Shown here piece by piece: positions 57,318-64,000 of a DNA stretch of 64,000 nucleotides. Made by a program: the position numbers and the translations under genes. A model generated the notes under the pieces. It was not told where the DNA came from. It ran no database searches and was given only the letters and a program-made list of their open reading frames with translations. Position 1 is the stretch's first letter. Each line of letters opens with the position of its first letter. Origin of the DNA: Gordonia shandongensis DSM 45094 (GTDB taxonomy: Bacteria > Actinomycetota > Actinomycetes > Mycobacteriales > Mycobacteriaceae); assembly GCF_000423025.1 (NCBI RefSeq), contig NZ_KE383970.1, positions 10,523 through 74,522 on the forward strand, in the 5' to 3' direction.

Positions 57318-58342
57318 CACGCACCTGCTCTCTTCAGCACGGCCGACAGTTCGTACAGCGCGCCCAGATCCACACCGTTCTCCACGGTGGGCAGTTCCAG
57401 CTGCGCGACGTCGACCTCGTCGAGTTCGGCGCGGGCGATGTGCTGGGCCTGCAGGCGTGCGGCGTAGTCGATGGTCTCGGTGAGCAGGCCGGCCAGGTCG
57501 TCCTCGGACAGGCGGATGCCCGCGTCGGCCAGCGAACTCGCGACGCCCGCGGAGTCGATGCGGCCCTCGGCGATGGCGTCGGTCTGATCTTCGGGAAGGT
57601 ACGGCGGGTTGGCCCGGTTGACGATGATGGTGCCGACCCGCAGGTCCTTCTCCCGCAGTTCGGCGACCGCTTCGACGGTCTCCTGGATCGGCATCGCCTC
57701 CAACAGCGTGCACAGGTGCACCACCGTGTCGGGGGAGTGCAGCAGTGCCACCACACCCTCGGACTGATTGCGGATGGGCCCGCTCTTGGCGAGGTCGCGC
57801 ATCGCGGACGTCACGTCCAGGAAGCTGCCGATGCGTCCGGTCGGCGGCGAGTCCACGACGATGGCGTCGTAGGTCCGTCCGCCGCCCTTGTCCGTCGCGA
57901 TGACCCGCTCCTTGATCTTGCCGGTCACCAGGACGTCCTTGAGGCCCGGCGCCACCGTTGTCACGAAGTCGATCGCGCCGACCCGCTTGATGGCGCGCCC
58001 CGCGAATCCGAGGTTGTAGAACATGTCGAGGTATTCGAGCAGCGCGTGCTCGATCTCGAGGGCGAGCGCCCACACCGAGCCGCCGCCGTCCATCCCGACG
58101 AGCTGGGTGTCGGTCGGTGGCAGCGGGGGCACGTCGAAGAGCTGCGCGACGGCTTGGCGTTCCTCGCATTCGACGAGGAGCACCTTCTTGCCCTGCGACG
58201 CCAGAGTGAGTGCGAGAGCCGCGGCGACGGTCGTCTTGCCCGTGCCGCCCTTACCCGACACGAAGTGCAGGCGGGCGTCGCGCGCTTGCGCCGGCCACCG
58301 CTCTTCGTCGGCGGTTCGATCTTCGTTGACCACGACGATCAC
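57317..58342 (-). CDS. ArsA/GET3-like ATPase, subunit 1 (Rv3679 type)
   Basis: P-loop ATPase, about 341 residues. Deviant Walker [10 protein letters not shown] with signature Lys, [39 protein letters not shown] and [16 protein letters not shown]. It pairs with the downstream subunit. The N-terminal start is uncertain: GTG 58342 is given; other GTGs at 58351-58360 and a TTG at 58375 are in frame. Divergent from a DUF4177 gene. Confidence 0.9.
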   Translation of the reverse strand: MIVVVNEDRTADEERWPAQARDARLHFVSGKGGTGKTTVAAALALTLASQGKKVLLVECEERQAVAQLFDVPPLPPTDTQLVGMDGGGSVWALALEIEHALLEYLDMFYNLGFAGRAIKRVGAIDFVTTVAPGLKDVLVTGKIKERVIATDKGGGRTYDAIVVDSPPTGRIGSFLDVTSAMRDLAKSGPIRNQSEGVVALLHSPDTVVHLCTLLEAMPIQETVEAVAELREKDLRVGTIIVNRANPPYLPEDQTDAIAEGRIDSAGVASSLADAGIRLSEDDLAGLLTETIDYAARLQAQHIARAELDEVDVAQLELPTVENGVDLGALYELSAVLKRAGA

Positions 58343-58379
58343 CTTATCCACCACCTCCACCCGCCCGGCCGCCAACCGA

Positions 58380-58385
58380 TAAGGT
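58380..58385 (+). promoter_or_regulatory. -10 element TAAGGT, leaderless promoter
   Basis: TAAGGT stands 7 nt before the ATG at 58393, with no ribosome site. Confidence 0.4.
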
Positions 58386-58392
58386 TGACCGT

Positions 58393-58557
58393 ATGAGTGC
58401 TGTCACCGCTTGGGAATACGTCACCGTTCCGCTGCTCACGCACGCGACGAAACAGATCCTCGACCAGTGGGGGGCCGACGGCTGGGAGCTGGTCAGCGTG
58501 CTTCCGGGGCCGACCGGCGAACAGCACGTCGCCTACCTCAAGCGCGCGAAGGACTGA
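58393..58557 (+). CDS. DUF4177 small protein (Rv3678A type)
   Basis: A 54-residue protein, AWEYVTVPLLTHATKQILDQ then WGADGWELVSVLPGPTG and a basic end YLKRAKD. The pattern 'WEY...LN..G..GWELV' is DUF4177, a small fold of unknown role. Its position before ridA is the same in mycobacteria. Leaderless-type promoter just before it. The stop is 4 nt before the ridA start. Confidence 0.85.
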   Translation: MSAVTAWEYVTVPLLTHATKQILDQWGADGWELVSVLPGPTGEQHVAYLKRAKD

Positions 58558-58561
58558 CGCC

Positions 58562-59035
58562 GTGTCCGGGCACGTGACGACGCGACTCGCCGAACTGGGG
58601 ATCTCCCTGCCGCCGGTGGTGCCGCCGGTGGCCAGCTACACGCCGGCCGTGCGAGTCGGCGACCTCGTCCACACCTCCGGTCAGCTGCCGGTCGTCGACG
58701 GGCAGCTGACGTCGACGGGCAAGGTCTCCGAAGGCGCCGAGGGCGTGGTGACGCCCGCACAGGCCAACGCGGCGGCCCGCCAGTGCGCACTCAACGCGTT
58801 GGCGGCGGTGCACGCCCTGGTCGGCATCGACTCGGTGGTCCGCGTCGTCAAGGTCACGGGCTTCGTCGCGTCGGCACCCGGTTTCACCGGGCAGCCCGGG
58901 GTGATCAACGGCGCCTCCGACCTGTTGGGCGAGGTCTTCGGCGACGCGGGCGTGCACGCGCGGTCGGCCGTCGGCGTCGCCGAACTCCCGCTCGGCGCGC
59001 CGGTCGAGGTGGAGATCGTCGTCCAGGTGGCGTGA
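58562..59035 (+). CDS. RidA-family protein
   Basis: YjgF/YER057c/UK114 family, 157 residues, close to Rv3678c. Members hydrolyse reactive 2-aminoacrylate/imine intermediates. LHTSGQLP-type VHTSGQLPVVDGQL and NGASDLLGEVFGDAGVHARSAVGVAELPLGAPVEVEIVV are the core. The usual active-site Arg occurs in HARSAVG. GTG 58562 follows the DUF4177 stop closely, so they share a transcript. Confidence 0.88.
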   Translation: MSGHVTTRLAELGISLPPVVPPVASYTPAVRVGDLVHTSGQLPVVDGQLTSTGKVSEGAEGVVTPAQANAAARQCALNALAAVHALVGIDSVVRVVKVTGFVASAPGFTGQPGVINGASDLLGEVFGDAGVHARSAVGVAELPLGAPVEVEIVVQVA

Positions 59036-59042
59036 GGAGACA

Positions 59043-59648
59043 GTGCCCTCCGCCCGACGCCGACTGCGCACCTCCACTCCCGTCGAGGAGCAGGAGGGAC
59101 TGATCCTGGCGGCCGCGCGCCGCGAGTTCACCGAGACCGGCGTGCGGCGGGCGAACATGGACACCGTGGCGCGGGCCGCCGGTGTCTCGCGGAGCACGCT
59201 CTACCGGCGATTCCCGAACAAGGACGTCCTCCTGGGGAAGCTCGGTGAGCAGATCGCCCGCGACGTGCTGCGCCGGCTCGATTCGGTGGTCCGCGGTCGA
59301 CCGCCCCGGGACGCGGTGGTGGAGGCGTTCGTCGAATGCACCCGCATCGTCGCGACCGACCCGCTCGTCCACCGACTGCTCATCGACGACCCGTACGTCG
59401 GCGAGGTGCTGATCAACCAGAACGCATCCTCCGCGCCGGGGTTCATCGTGGCGAGCGCGACGGCGGTGGCGACCTCCCTGCGCCGTGCGGGCGCCGCCAT
59501 GCCGGACGATCAACTGCACCTGGCCGCCGAACACCTCGTCCGAATCACCTTGTCGCTCGCCCAGATCCGCACGCCCGGCCTCGACATCACCGACGAGGCC
59601 GCGATCCGCGCGTACGCCGAGACCTTTCTCGCGCCGGTCGTCCGCTGA
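59043..59648 (+). CDS. TetR-family regulator
   Basis: A 201-residue regulator. HTH domain: ILAAARREFTETGVRRANMD and VARAAGVSRSTLYRRFPNKD. The ligand domain contains a C-terminal TetR fold (VAEHLVRITLSLAQ). GTG start with GAGGAGACA. Located between ridA and the MBL gene; mycobacterial synteny has no such gene here, so it is an addition. Target unknown. Confidence 0.88.
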   Translation: MPSARRRLRTSTPVEEQEGLILAAARREFTETGVRRANMDTVARAAGVSRSTLYRRFPNKDVLLGKLGEQIARDVLRRLDSVVRGRPPRDAVVEAFVECTRIVATDPLVHRLLIDDPYVGEVLINQNASSAPGFIVASATAVATSLRRAGAAMPDDQLHLAAEHLVRITLSLAQIRTPGLDITDEAAIRAYAETFLAPVVR

Positions 59649-59684
59649 CCCGACGGGACCGCCCACCGCGGGTTCGCGGGGACG

Positions 59685-59690
59685 TATCCT
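59685..59690 (+). promoter_or_regulatory. -10 element TATCCT, leaderless promoter
   Basis: TATCCT is exactly 6 nt before the ATG at 59697. Confidence 0.45.
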
Positions 59691-59696
59691 CGACGC

Positions 59697-60542
59697 ATGT
59701 CGTCACATCCGCTCTCCGACACCGAGGAAACCCCGTCCGGCGCGTCCCATCCGGCGTACGGAACGGTCCGCGAGGTGACGCCCTTCGCGTCGGTCCTGCT
59801 GTGCCGCAATCCCGGCGTCATGGAGTTGGACGGCACCAACACCTGGATCCTGCGTGCGCCGGGCAGCCCGACGGCCGTCGTCGTCGACCCGGGCCCGGCG
59901 AAACACGGTGCCCACCGCCGAGCGGTGGCGGAGGCCGCAGGTGACGTCGAACTGGTCCTCATCACCCACCGGCACCACGATCACGTCGGTGCGAGCAAGA
60001 AGTTCCGCAAGCTGACCGGCGCCCCGCAGCGCGCCTACTCCGACGTCTACTCCAAGGGGGCGCCCCGCCTGCGAGACCGGGAGGTGATCCACGCCGCCGG
60101 GCTTCGGATCACGGTGATGCACACCCCCGGCCACACCGCCGATTCGACGAGTTTCCTCGTCGAGTGGGAGGGGCGGCGGGCCGTCCTCACGGGCGATACG
60201 ATCCTCGGTCGAGGCACCACGGTCCTCGATCCCGCCGACGGCACCCTCGCCGACTACTTCCATTCGCTCAACCGACTGATCGTCGACGCCTCCGATGCGG
60301 TGGTGCTGCCCGGCCACGGCCCCGATCACGCGGAGCTCGGCCCGATCGCCCGCTACTACAAGCAGCACCGCGAGGAGAGGCTCGAGCAGATCCGGGACGC
60401 GCTCGACCGGCTCGGCGTCACGCCGAAGGAGGCGAAGCCGATGAAGGTGGTGCGCGCGGTCTACGCGGACGTCGACAAGAAGCTGTGGCCCGCGGCCCGG
60501 ATGTCGGTCAAGACCCAACTGCACTATCTGCGCAGTCTGTGA
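59697..60542 (+). CDS. Metallo-beta-lactamase-fold hydrolase (Rv3677c type)
   Basis: MBL-fold hydrolase, 281 residues. Metal motif THRHHDHVG, then HTPGHTADS, LTGDTILGRG and VVLPGHGPDH. This is the LACTB2-like group with a C-terminal winged-helix-like part (EERLEQIRDALDRLGVTP), which suggests a nuclease or thioester substrate rather than a beta-lactam. The last 18 bp, including the stop, are duplicated in tandem. Confidence 0.9.
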   Translation: MSSHPLSDTEETPSGASHPAYGTVREVTPFASVLLCRNPGVMELDGTNTWILRAPGSPTAVVVDPGPAKHGAHRRAVAEAAGDVELVLITHRHHDHVGASKKFRKLTGAPQRAYSDVYSKGAPRLRDREVIHAAGLRITVMHTPGHTADSTSFLVEWEGRRAVLTGDTILGRGTTVLDPADGTLADYFHSLNRLIVDASDAVVLPGHGPDHAELGPIARYYKQHREERLEQIRDALDRLGVTPKEAKPMKVVRAVYADVDKKLWPAARMSVKTQLHYLRSL

Positions 60543-60563
60543 GTCCTGCGCGGGCTGTGAGTC
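60528..60563. repeat. 18-bp tandem duplication across a stop codon
   Basis: Units 60528-60545 and 60546-60563 share 16 of 18 positions. The first encodes the last Leu-Arg-Ser-Leu and stop of the MBL gene plus three nt; the second is in the same frame and again has Leu-Arg-Gly-Leu-stop. Confidence 0.75.
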
Positions 60564-60610
60564 CCCGCCGCCCCGAAACGATGAGGGGCAGAAACGACGC
60601 GAGACGGGGC

Positions 60611-61285
60611 TCAGCGAGCGCGGCGCGCGAGCCGCTCGGAATCCGCGATTAGGACGCTCTTGCCTTCCAGACGCAGCCATCCGCGCTGAGCGAAGTCGGC
60701 CAGGGCCTTGTTGACCGTCTCGCGGGAGGCGCCGACCAGCTGGGCGATCTCCTCCTGCGTCAGATCGTGGGTGACCCGCAGGGCGCCGCCCTCCTGCGTT
60801 CCGAAACGCTGGGCGAGCTGCAGGAGCTGCTTGGCCACGCGACCGGGGACGTCCGTGAAGATGAGGTCGGCGAGGTTGTTGTTGGTGCGGCGGAGGCGGC
60901 GGGCCAGGACGCGCAGCAACTGCTCGGCGATCTCGGGGCGGTCCTTGATCCACTTGCGCAGGGCGTCCCGATCCATCGTGACCGCGCGGACCTCGGTGAC
61001 GGTGGTGGCCGACGAGGTGCGGGGTCCCGGGTCGAAGATCGACAGTTCGCCGAACATGTCGGACGGACCCATGATCGTGAGGAGGTTCTCGCGACCGTCG
61101 GGCGAACGACGGCCGAGCTTCACCTTGCCGGACAGGATGATGAACAGGCGGTCGCCCGGCTCACCCTCGTGGAAGATCACATGGCCGCGCGGAAACTCGA
61201 CCGGCTGAAGTTCCTTTGCGAGCGCAGCCACGGCAGCGGGCTCGACGCCCTGGAAAATGCCTGCCCGTGCTAGTACTTCTTCCAC
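60611..61285 (-). CDS. crp: cAMP receptor protein (CRP/GlxR)
   Basis: Global regulator, 224 residues, ortholog of Rv3676 and of GlxR. The cAMP pocket has [20 protein letters not shown] with the Arg-Thr/Ser pair; the HTH is [24 protein letters not shown]. No clear self-site TGTGA-N6-TCACA was found in the 154 bp upstream; one partial match is at 61362-61377. Confidence 0.95.
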   Translation of the reverse strand: MEEVLARAGIFQGVEPAAVAALAKELQPVEFPRGHVIFHEGEPGDRLFIILSGKVKLGRRSPDGRENLLTIMGPSDMFGELSIFDPGPRTSSATTVTEVRAVTMDRDALRKWIKDRPEIAEQLLRVLARRLRRTNNNLADLIFTDVPGRVAKQLLQLAQRFGTQEGGALRVTHDLTQEEIAQLVGASRETVNKALADFAQRGWLRLEGKSVLIADSERLARRAR

Positions 61286-61439
61286 CTACGAACCTCTCTC
61301 ATTACATCGCCGCGTCGAGCGTCACAGACTCAATGACCAAGACTACGTGGAAAATCATAGATGTTGCATCGGTCACTGTACGCATTAGTAGGGAACTACC
61401 GCGCGTCGTACACGAATTCGCCGCCTGGGCGGCCCCGCG

Positions 61440-61754
61440 TCACGACGCCCGAGTGTCGGACGATCGTCCGTCTGCGGCCGACGGTGCGGCGTCGCCCGAC
61501 GACGGCGAATCGACGAGGGCACCCGGCGCGAACTCGGCATCGTCCTTGGTGCGGCGACTGCGCAGTTCGTCGAGAGCCGCGGGCAGACCGTCCTTCGCGA
61601 GGTTGCTGACATCGGTCTCGTCCGCACTCTCGAGGAACTCCTCGACATGCGCTCGGCCGACCGACAGCCGGTCCAACCCGGCCTGCACGCGCTCCATGGC
61701 GAGCGCGAACAGCATCAGCGCAGCGGGGAACAGGAGAACGGACAAACCTTGCAT
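61440..61754 (-). CDS. Small single-helix membrane protein (Rv3675 position)
   Basis: A 104-residue protein. MQGLSVLLFPAALMLFALAM forms one N-terminal membrane helix; the rest is charged with ERVQAGLDRLSVGRAHVEEFLE, probably coiled coil, and a disordered Ser/Asp/Pro end. Start ATG 61754 is preferred; an ATG at 61811 would add 19 basic residues before the helix. Position between crp and nth equals Rv3675. Function unknown. Confidence 0.75.
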   Translation of the reverse strand: MQGLSVLLFPAALMLFALAMERVQAGLDRLSVGRAHVEEFLESADETDVSNLAKDGLPAALDELRSRRTKDDAEFAPGALVDSPSSGDAAPSAADGRSSDTRAS

Positions 61755-61873
61755 GGGCTTCAGTAAACACCGGTTCTCACGCCGACCGGAAACCCGGATG
61801 AGCGTCGTCACCGAGTTGTGACCCGGGGGCGGCGGCCCCGGGAGGGCGCGGTCGACGGCTAACCTGGTCAGTT

Positions 61874-62614
61874 GTGAGTGGACGGAAGCCGGAGACTCGC
61901 CTGGGCCTGGTCCGCCGCGCCCGGCGGATGAACAGATCGTTGCAGGTGGCGTTTCCCCACGTCTACTGCGAACTCGATTTCACCACCCCGTTGGAACTGT
62001 CGGTCGCCACGATCCTGTCGGCGCAGTGCACCGACGTGCGGGTCAACCAGGTGACACCGGCGCTGTTCGCGCGCTACCGGGATGCATGGGCGTATGCGAA
62101 CGCCGACCGCACCGAGCTCGAAGAGCTCATCCGATCGACGGGCTTCTACCGGAACAAGGCGAACTCCATCATCGGCCTCGGCCAGGCGCTCGTCGCGCGG
62201 TTCGACGGCGAGGTGCCCGGAACGCTCGCCGAACTGGTGACGCTCCCCGGTTTCGGGCGGAAGACCGCCAACGTCGTCCTGGGCAACGCCTTCGACGTCC
62301 CGGGGATCACCGTCGACACCCATTTCGGTCGGCTCGTGCGCCGGTGGGGGTGGACCCAGGAGACCGATCCGGTGAAGGTGGAACGGGCCGTCGGCGAACT
62401 GTTCGAGAAGCGCGACTGGACGGACCTGTCGCATCGGATCATCTTTCACGGCCGACGCGTCTGCCATGCGCGGCGTCCGGCGTGCGGCGTGTGCGTCCTG
62501 GCGCGCGACTGCCCGTCGTACGGTGAGGGGCCCACCGACAAGAACGAGGCGGCCGCCCTGGTGAAGGGGCCCGAGACCGAGCACCTGCTGGGGCTCGCTG
62601 GAGTGAGCGGATGA
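61874..62614 (+). CDS. nth: Endonuclease III
   Basis: DNA glycosylase/AP lyase for oxidised pyrimidines, 246 residues. Helix-hairpin-helix [14 protein letters not shown] with Lys 130, catalytic Asp 148 in VDTHFGRL, and 4Fe-4S cysteines 197, 204, 207, 213 (C-x6-C-x2-C-x5-C). GTG start; TAACCT 8 nt before suggests a leaderless transcript. The next gene overlaps by ATGA. Confidence 0.96.
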   Translation: MSGRKPETRLGLVRRARRMNRSLQVAFPHVYCELDFTTPLELSVATILSAQCTDVRVNQVTPALFARYRDAWAYANADRTELEELIRSTGFYRNKANSIIGLGQALVARFDGEVPGTLAELVTLPGFGRKTANVVLGNAFDVPGITVDTHFGRLVRRWGWTQETDPVKVERAVGELFEKRDWTDLSHRIIFHGRRVCHARRPACGVCVLARDCPSYGEGPTDKNEAAALVKGPETEHLLGLAGVSG

Positions 62615-63291
62615 CGTTTCTGAAGGAACCGGCGACGCGGGCGACCATCGCCTTCGTCATCGTGGTGATCGCACTGATCGCGGCGCTGTGGCCGCGGGGC
62701 GGCGACGACTCCGCCGAACCGCCCGCCTCGCCGTCGGGGTCGACGGCCGCGTCGGCTCCCGCCGAGCAGCCGGTGTCCGACGACGAACTGGCCCGCACGC
62801 GCGCCGAAGCGGCCCTCCGCCCCTGCCCGGCCGACGACGTCGCGCCCGCCGACGGAGCCGTCCTCGCCGGGGTGAGCGCACCGTGCATGGCCACCGACAC
62901 GACGATCGACGTCGGCCGCGCCACCGCCGGGAAACCGCTCGTGATCAACATGTGGGCCGTCTGGTGTCTGCCGTGCCGCCACGAGCTGCCGGTGTTCGAC
63001 GAGCTCTCGCAGCGGGCGGGCGATCGCCTCAACGTGCTGGCCGTCCACGCCCGCGAGGGCGGCGACCAGCCGTTCGCCGTCCTCGACTTCCTCCGAAGCA
63101 TCGACGTGCACCTGCCGGTGATCACCGATCCGCACGGTGCGGTCGCCAAAGCCGTCCGGGCGCCCCGGATCTTCCCGTCGACACTGCTCATCGACGCGGA
63201 CGGAACGGTCGTCGCGACCCTGCCGCAGGTGTTCTCCTCGGTCGACGAACTCGCCGACGTCGTCCGCGAGCATCTCGGAGTGGATGTCTGA
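62611..63291 (+). CDS. Membrane-anchored thioredoxin-like (TlpA family) protein
   Basis: Extracytoplasmic thiol-disulfide protein, 226 residues, Rv3673c type. One anchor helix (13-28), a Ser/Pro/Ala linker, and the TlpA domain with [14 protein letters not shown] (Cys 119, Cys 122). Cys 72 and Cys 92 in a pre-domain ([17 protein letters not shown]) could form a second disulfide, as in related ResA-like proteins with an added N-terminal loop. It overlaps nth by 4 nt and the NUDIX gene by 1 nt. Confidence 0.9.
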   Translation: MTFLKEPATRATIAFVIVVIALIAALWPRGGDDSAEPPASPSGSTAASAPAEQPVSDDELARTRAEAALRPCPADDVAPADGAVLAGVSAPCMATDTTIDVGRATAGKPLVINMWAVWCLPCRHELPVFDELSQRAGDRLNVLAVHAREGGDQPFAVLDFLRSIDVHLPVITDPHGAVAKAVRAPRIFPSTLLIDADGTVVATLPQVFSSVDELADVVREHLGVDV

Positions 63292-64000
63292 TGAGCCGGT
63301 CCCGCCCGGTGGGCCCACTGGTGCCCCGCGACGAGATCCCGCCGTGGCTGCACGCCGTCACCGACGACCCGGCGGTCGTCAACGAGAAGGTGCTCAACCG
63401 CGGGGGCGGTCGCGCCCGCTGGGCCGCCGCCCTGCGCGGTAAACGGTCGGCCGCGGTCCTGGTCCTGTTCGGCGGCTCCTTCGACGCCGACGCCGACCAC
63501 CCCGGCGGCCTGCCCGCCGACGCCGACGTCCTGCTCCTCGAACGGGCGTCCACGCTGCGGAACCACGGGGGCCAGATCGCGTTCCCGGGCGGAGCGCGTG
63601 ACCCCGGCGACGACTACCCGGTCGGTACCGCGATGCGCGAGGCCGCCGAGGAGACCGGTCTGCGCGAGGACGGCGTGACGGTCCTCGCCAACCTTCCGGT
63701 GTTCCCGGTCCCGTCGGGTTTCGAGGTGACCCCGGTGATCGCGCACTGGCCGACCCCGAGCGAGGTGTACGCCGTCGACCACGGTGAGACGGCCCGCGTC
63801 GATCGGGTGAACCTCAGGGAGCTCCTCGCGCCCGAGAACCGTTTTCAGGTGAGTCGCACCATCATGGGCGGGCAGGTCTACAAGGGGCCGGCGTTCCTGT
63901 ACGACGGCATGCTGGTGTGGGGCTTCACCGGCGGCCTGATCGCCGCGATCAGCGAGGCCGCCGGGTGGGACGTACCGTGGGACACCGGTGACGTGCGCCC
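63291..64000 (+). CDS. NUDIX hydrolase, CoA pyrophosphatase-like (3' end beyond window)
   Basis: Nudix hydrolase of the CoA/UPF0035 type, 236 visible codons, Rv3672c position. NuCoA-like LLLERASTLRNHGGQIAFPGG precedes the Nudix box GGARDPGDDYPVGTAMREAAEETGL in outline, with REAAEETG fully present and the variant DPGDD loop common in this family. It probably cleaves CoA or acyl-CoA to phosphopantetheine and 3',5'-ADP. A marP-type serine protease gene is expected just beyond the window by synteny. Confidence 0.9.
   Translation, partial: MSRSRPVGPLVPRDEIPPWLHAVTDDPAVVNEKVLNRGGGRARWAAALRGKRSAAVLVLFGGSFDADADHPGGLPADADVLLLERASTLRNHGGQIAFPGGARDPGDDYPVGTAMREAAEETGLREDGVTVLANLPVFPVPSGFEVTPVIAHWPTPSEVYAVDHGETARVDRVNLRELLAPENRFQVSRTIMGGQVYKGPAFLYDGMLVWGFTGGLIAAISEAAGWDVPWDTGDVR

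Noticed and set aside
61362-61377. CRP-like half-palindrome TGTTGCATCGGTCACT upstream of crp
   Set aside because: Only the right half fits TGTGA-N6-TCACA well. Too weak to list as a site.
61822-61842. Hairpin CCCGGGG/CCCCGGG before nth
   Set aside because: It lies between divergent genes where a terminator has no use, and short GC hairpins are frequent by chance here.

Overview
The window is chromosomal DNA of a high-GC actinobacterium of the order Mycobacteriales, most likely a Gordonia-like or closely related mycolic-acid bacterium. The gene order follows the Mycobacterium tuberculosis Rv3731-Rv3672c segment: ligC and its primase, the Rv3722c-type aspartate aminotransferase with ffs beside it, dnaX, a cyclopropane synthase with its FAD partner, an SRPBCC protein, recR, gatD-murT, leuA, ask-asd, then metallophosphoesterase, ponA2, whiB4, two ArsA-like ATPases, ridA, a metallo-beta-lactamase-fold protein, crp, nth, a thioredoxin-like protein and a NUDIX hydrolase. 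The genus is an inference; no rRNA or phylogenetic marker is present to settle it.

Layout. 1-3.3 kb: two tandem Tat-exported phospholipase C genes. 3.4-8.9 kb: an esterase, a ligase/primase repair pair, a haem-binding HtaA-type secreted protein with an IdeR/DtxR-like iron box, and an AI-2E family membrane protein. 8.9-10.5 kb: an SDR gene under a KstR-like operator, bracketed by two copies of a 60-nt palindromic repeat, then tRNA-Ser(GGA). 10.6-23.9 kb: ffs, aspartate aminotransferase, mannosyltransferase, dnaX, cfa/FAD pair, SRPBCC, RluA-like enzyme, a small Imm10-like protein, recR, a uridine kinase-like protein, a secreted hydrolase, and gatD-murT, which amidates lipid II. 25-33 kb: small membrane proteins, an esterase, a universal stress protein, leuA with a 13-residue leucine-rich leader peptide, an MFS exporter and a PIG-V-like mannosyltransferase. 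33-41.5 kb: ask (with internal beta start)-asd, a secreted lipase, secreted proteins of unknown function, and Ohr. 41.6-47.4 kb: tRNA-Pro(CGG), then an accessory block that reads as a complete L-carnitine to glycine betaine pathway (XRE-TetR fusion regulator, BKACE, carnitine dehydrogenase, thioesterase, convergent BCCT carrier). 47.5-51.3 kb: a siderophore ABC importer with an iron box. 51.4-64 kb: conserved cell-wall, redox and repair genes.

Themes. Iron control is suggested at two loci that share a TAGGTWAGGC core. Many genes carry a TANNNT hexamer 6-8 nt before the start codon, the signature of leaderless transcription. Short tandem duplications are common in gaps, and four of them span a stop codon. 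No CRISPR array, prophage, integrase or insertion sequence was seen. No stretch longer than 300 bases lacks a gene.
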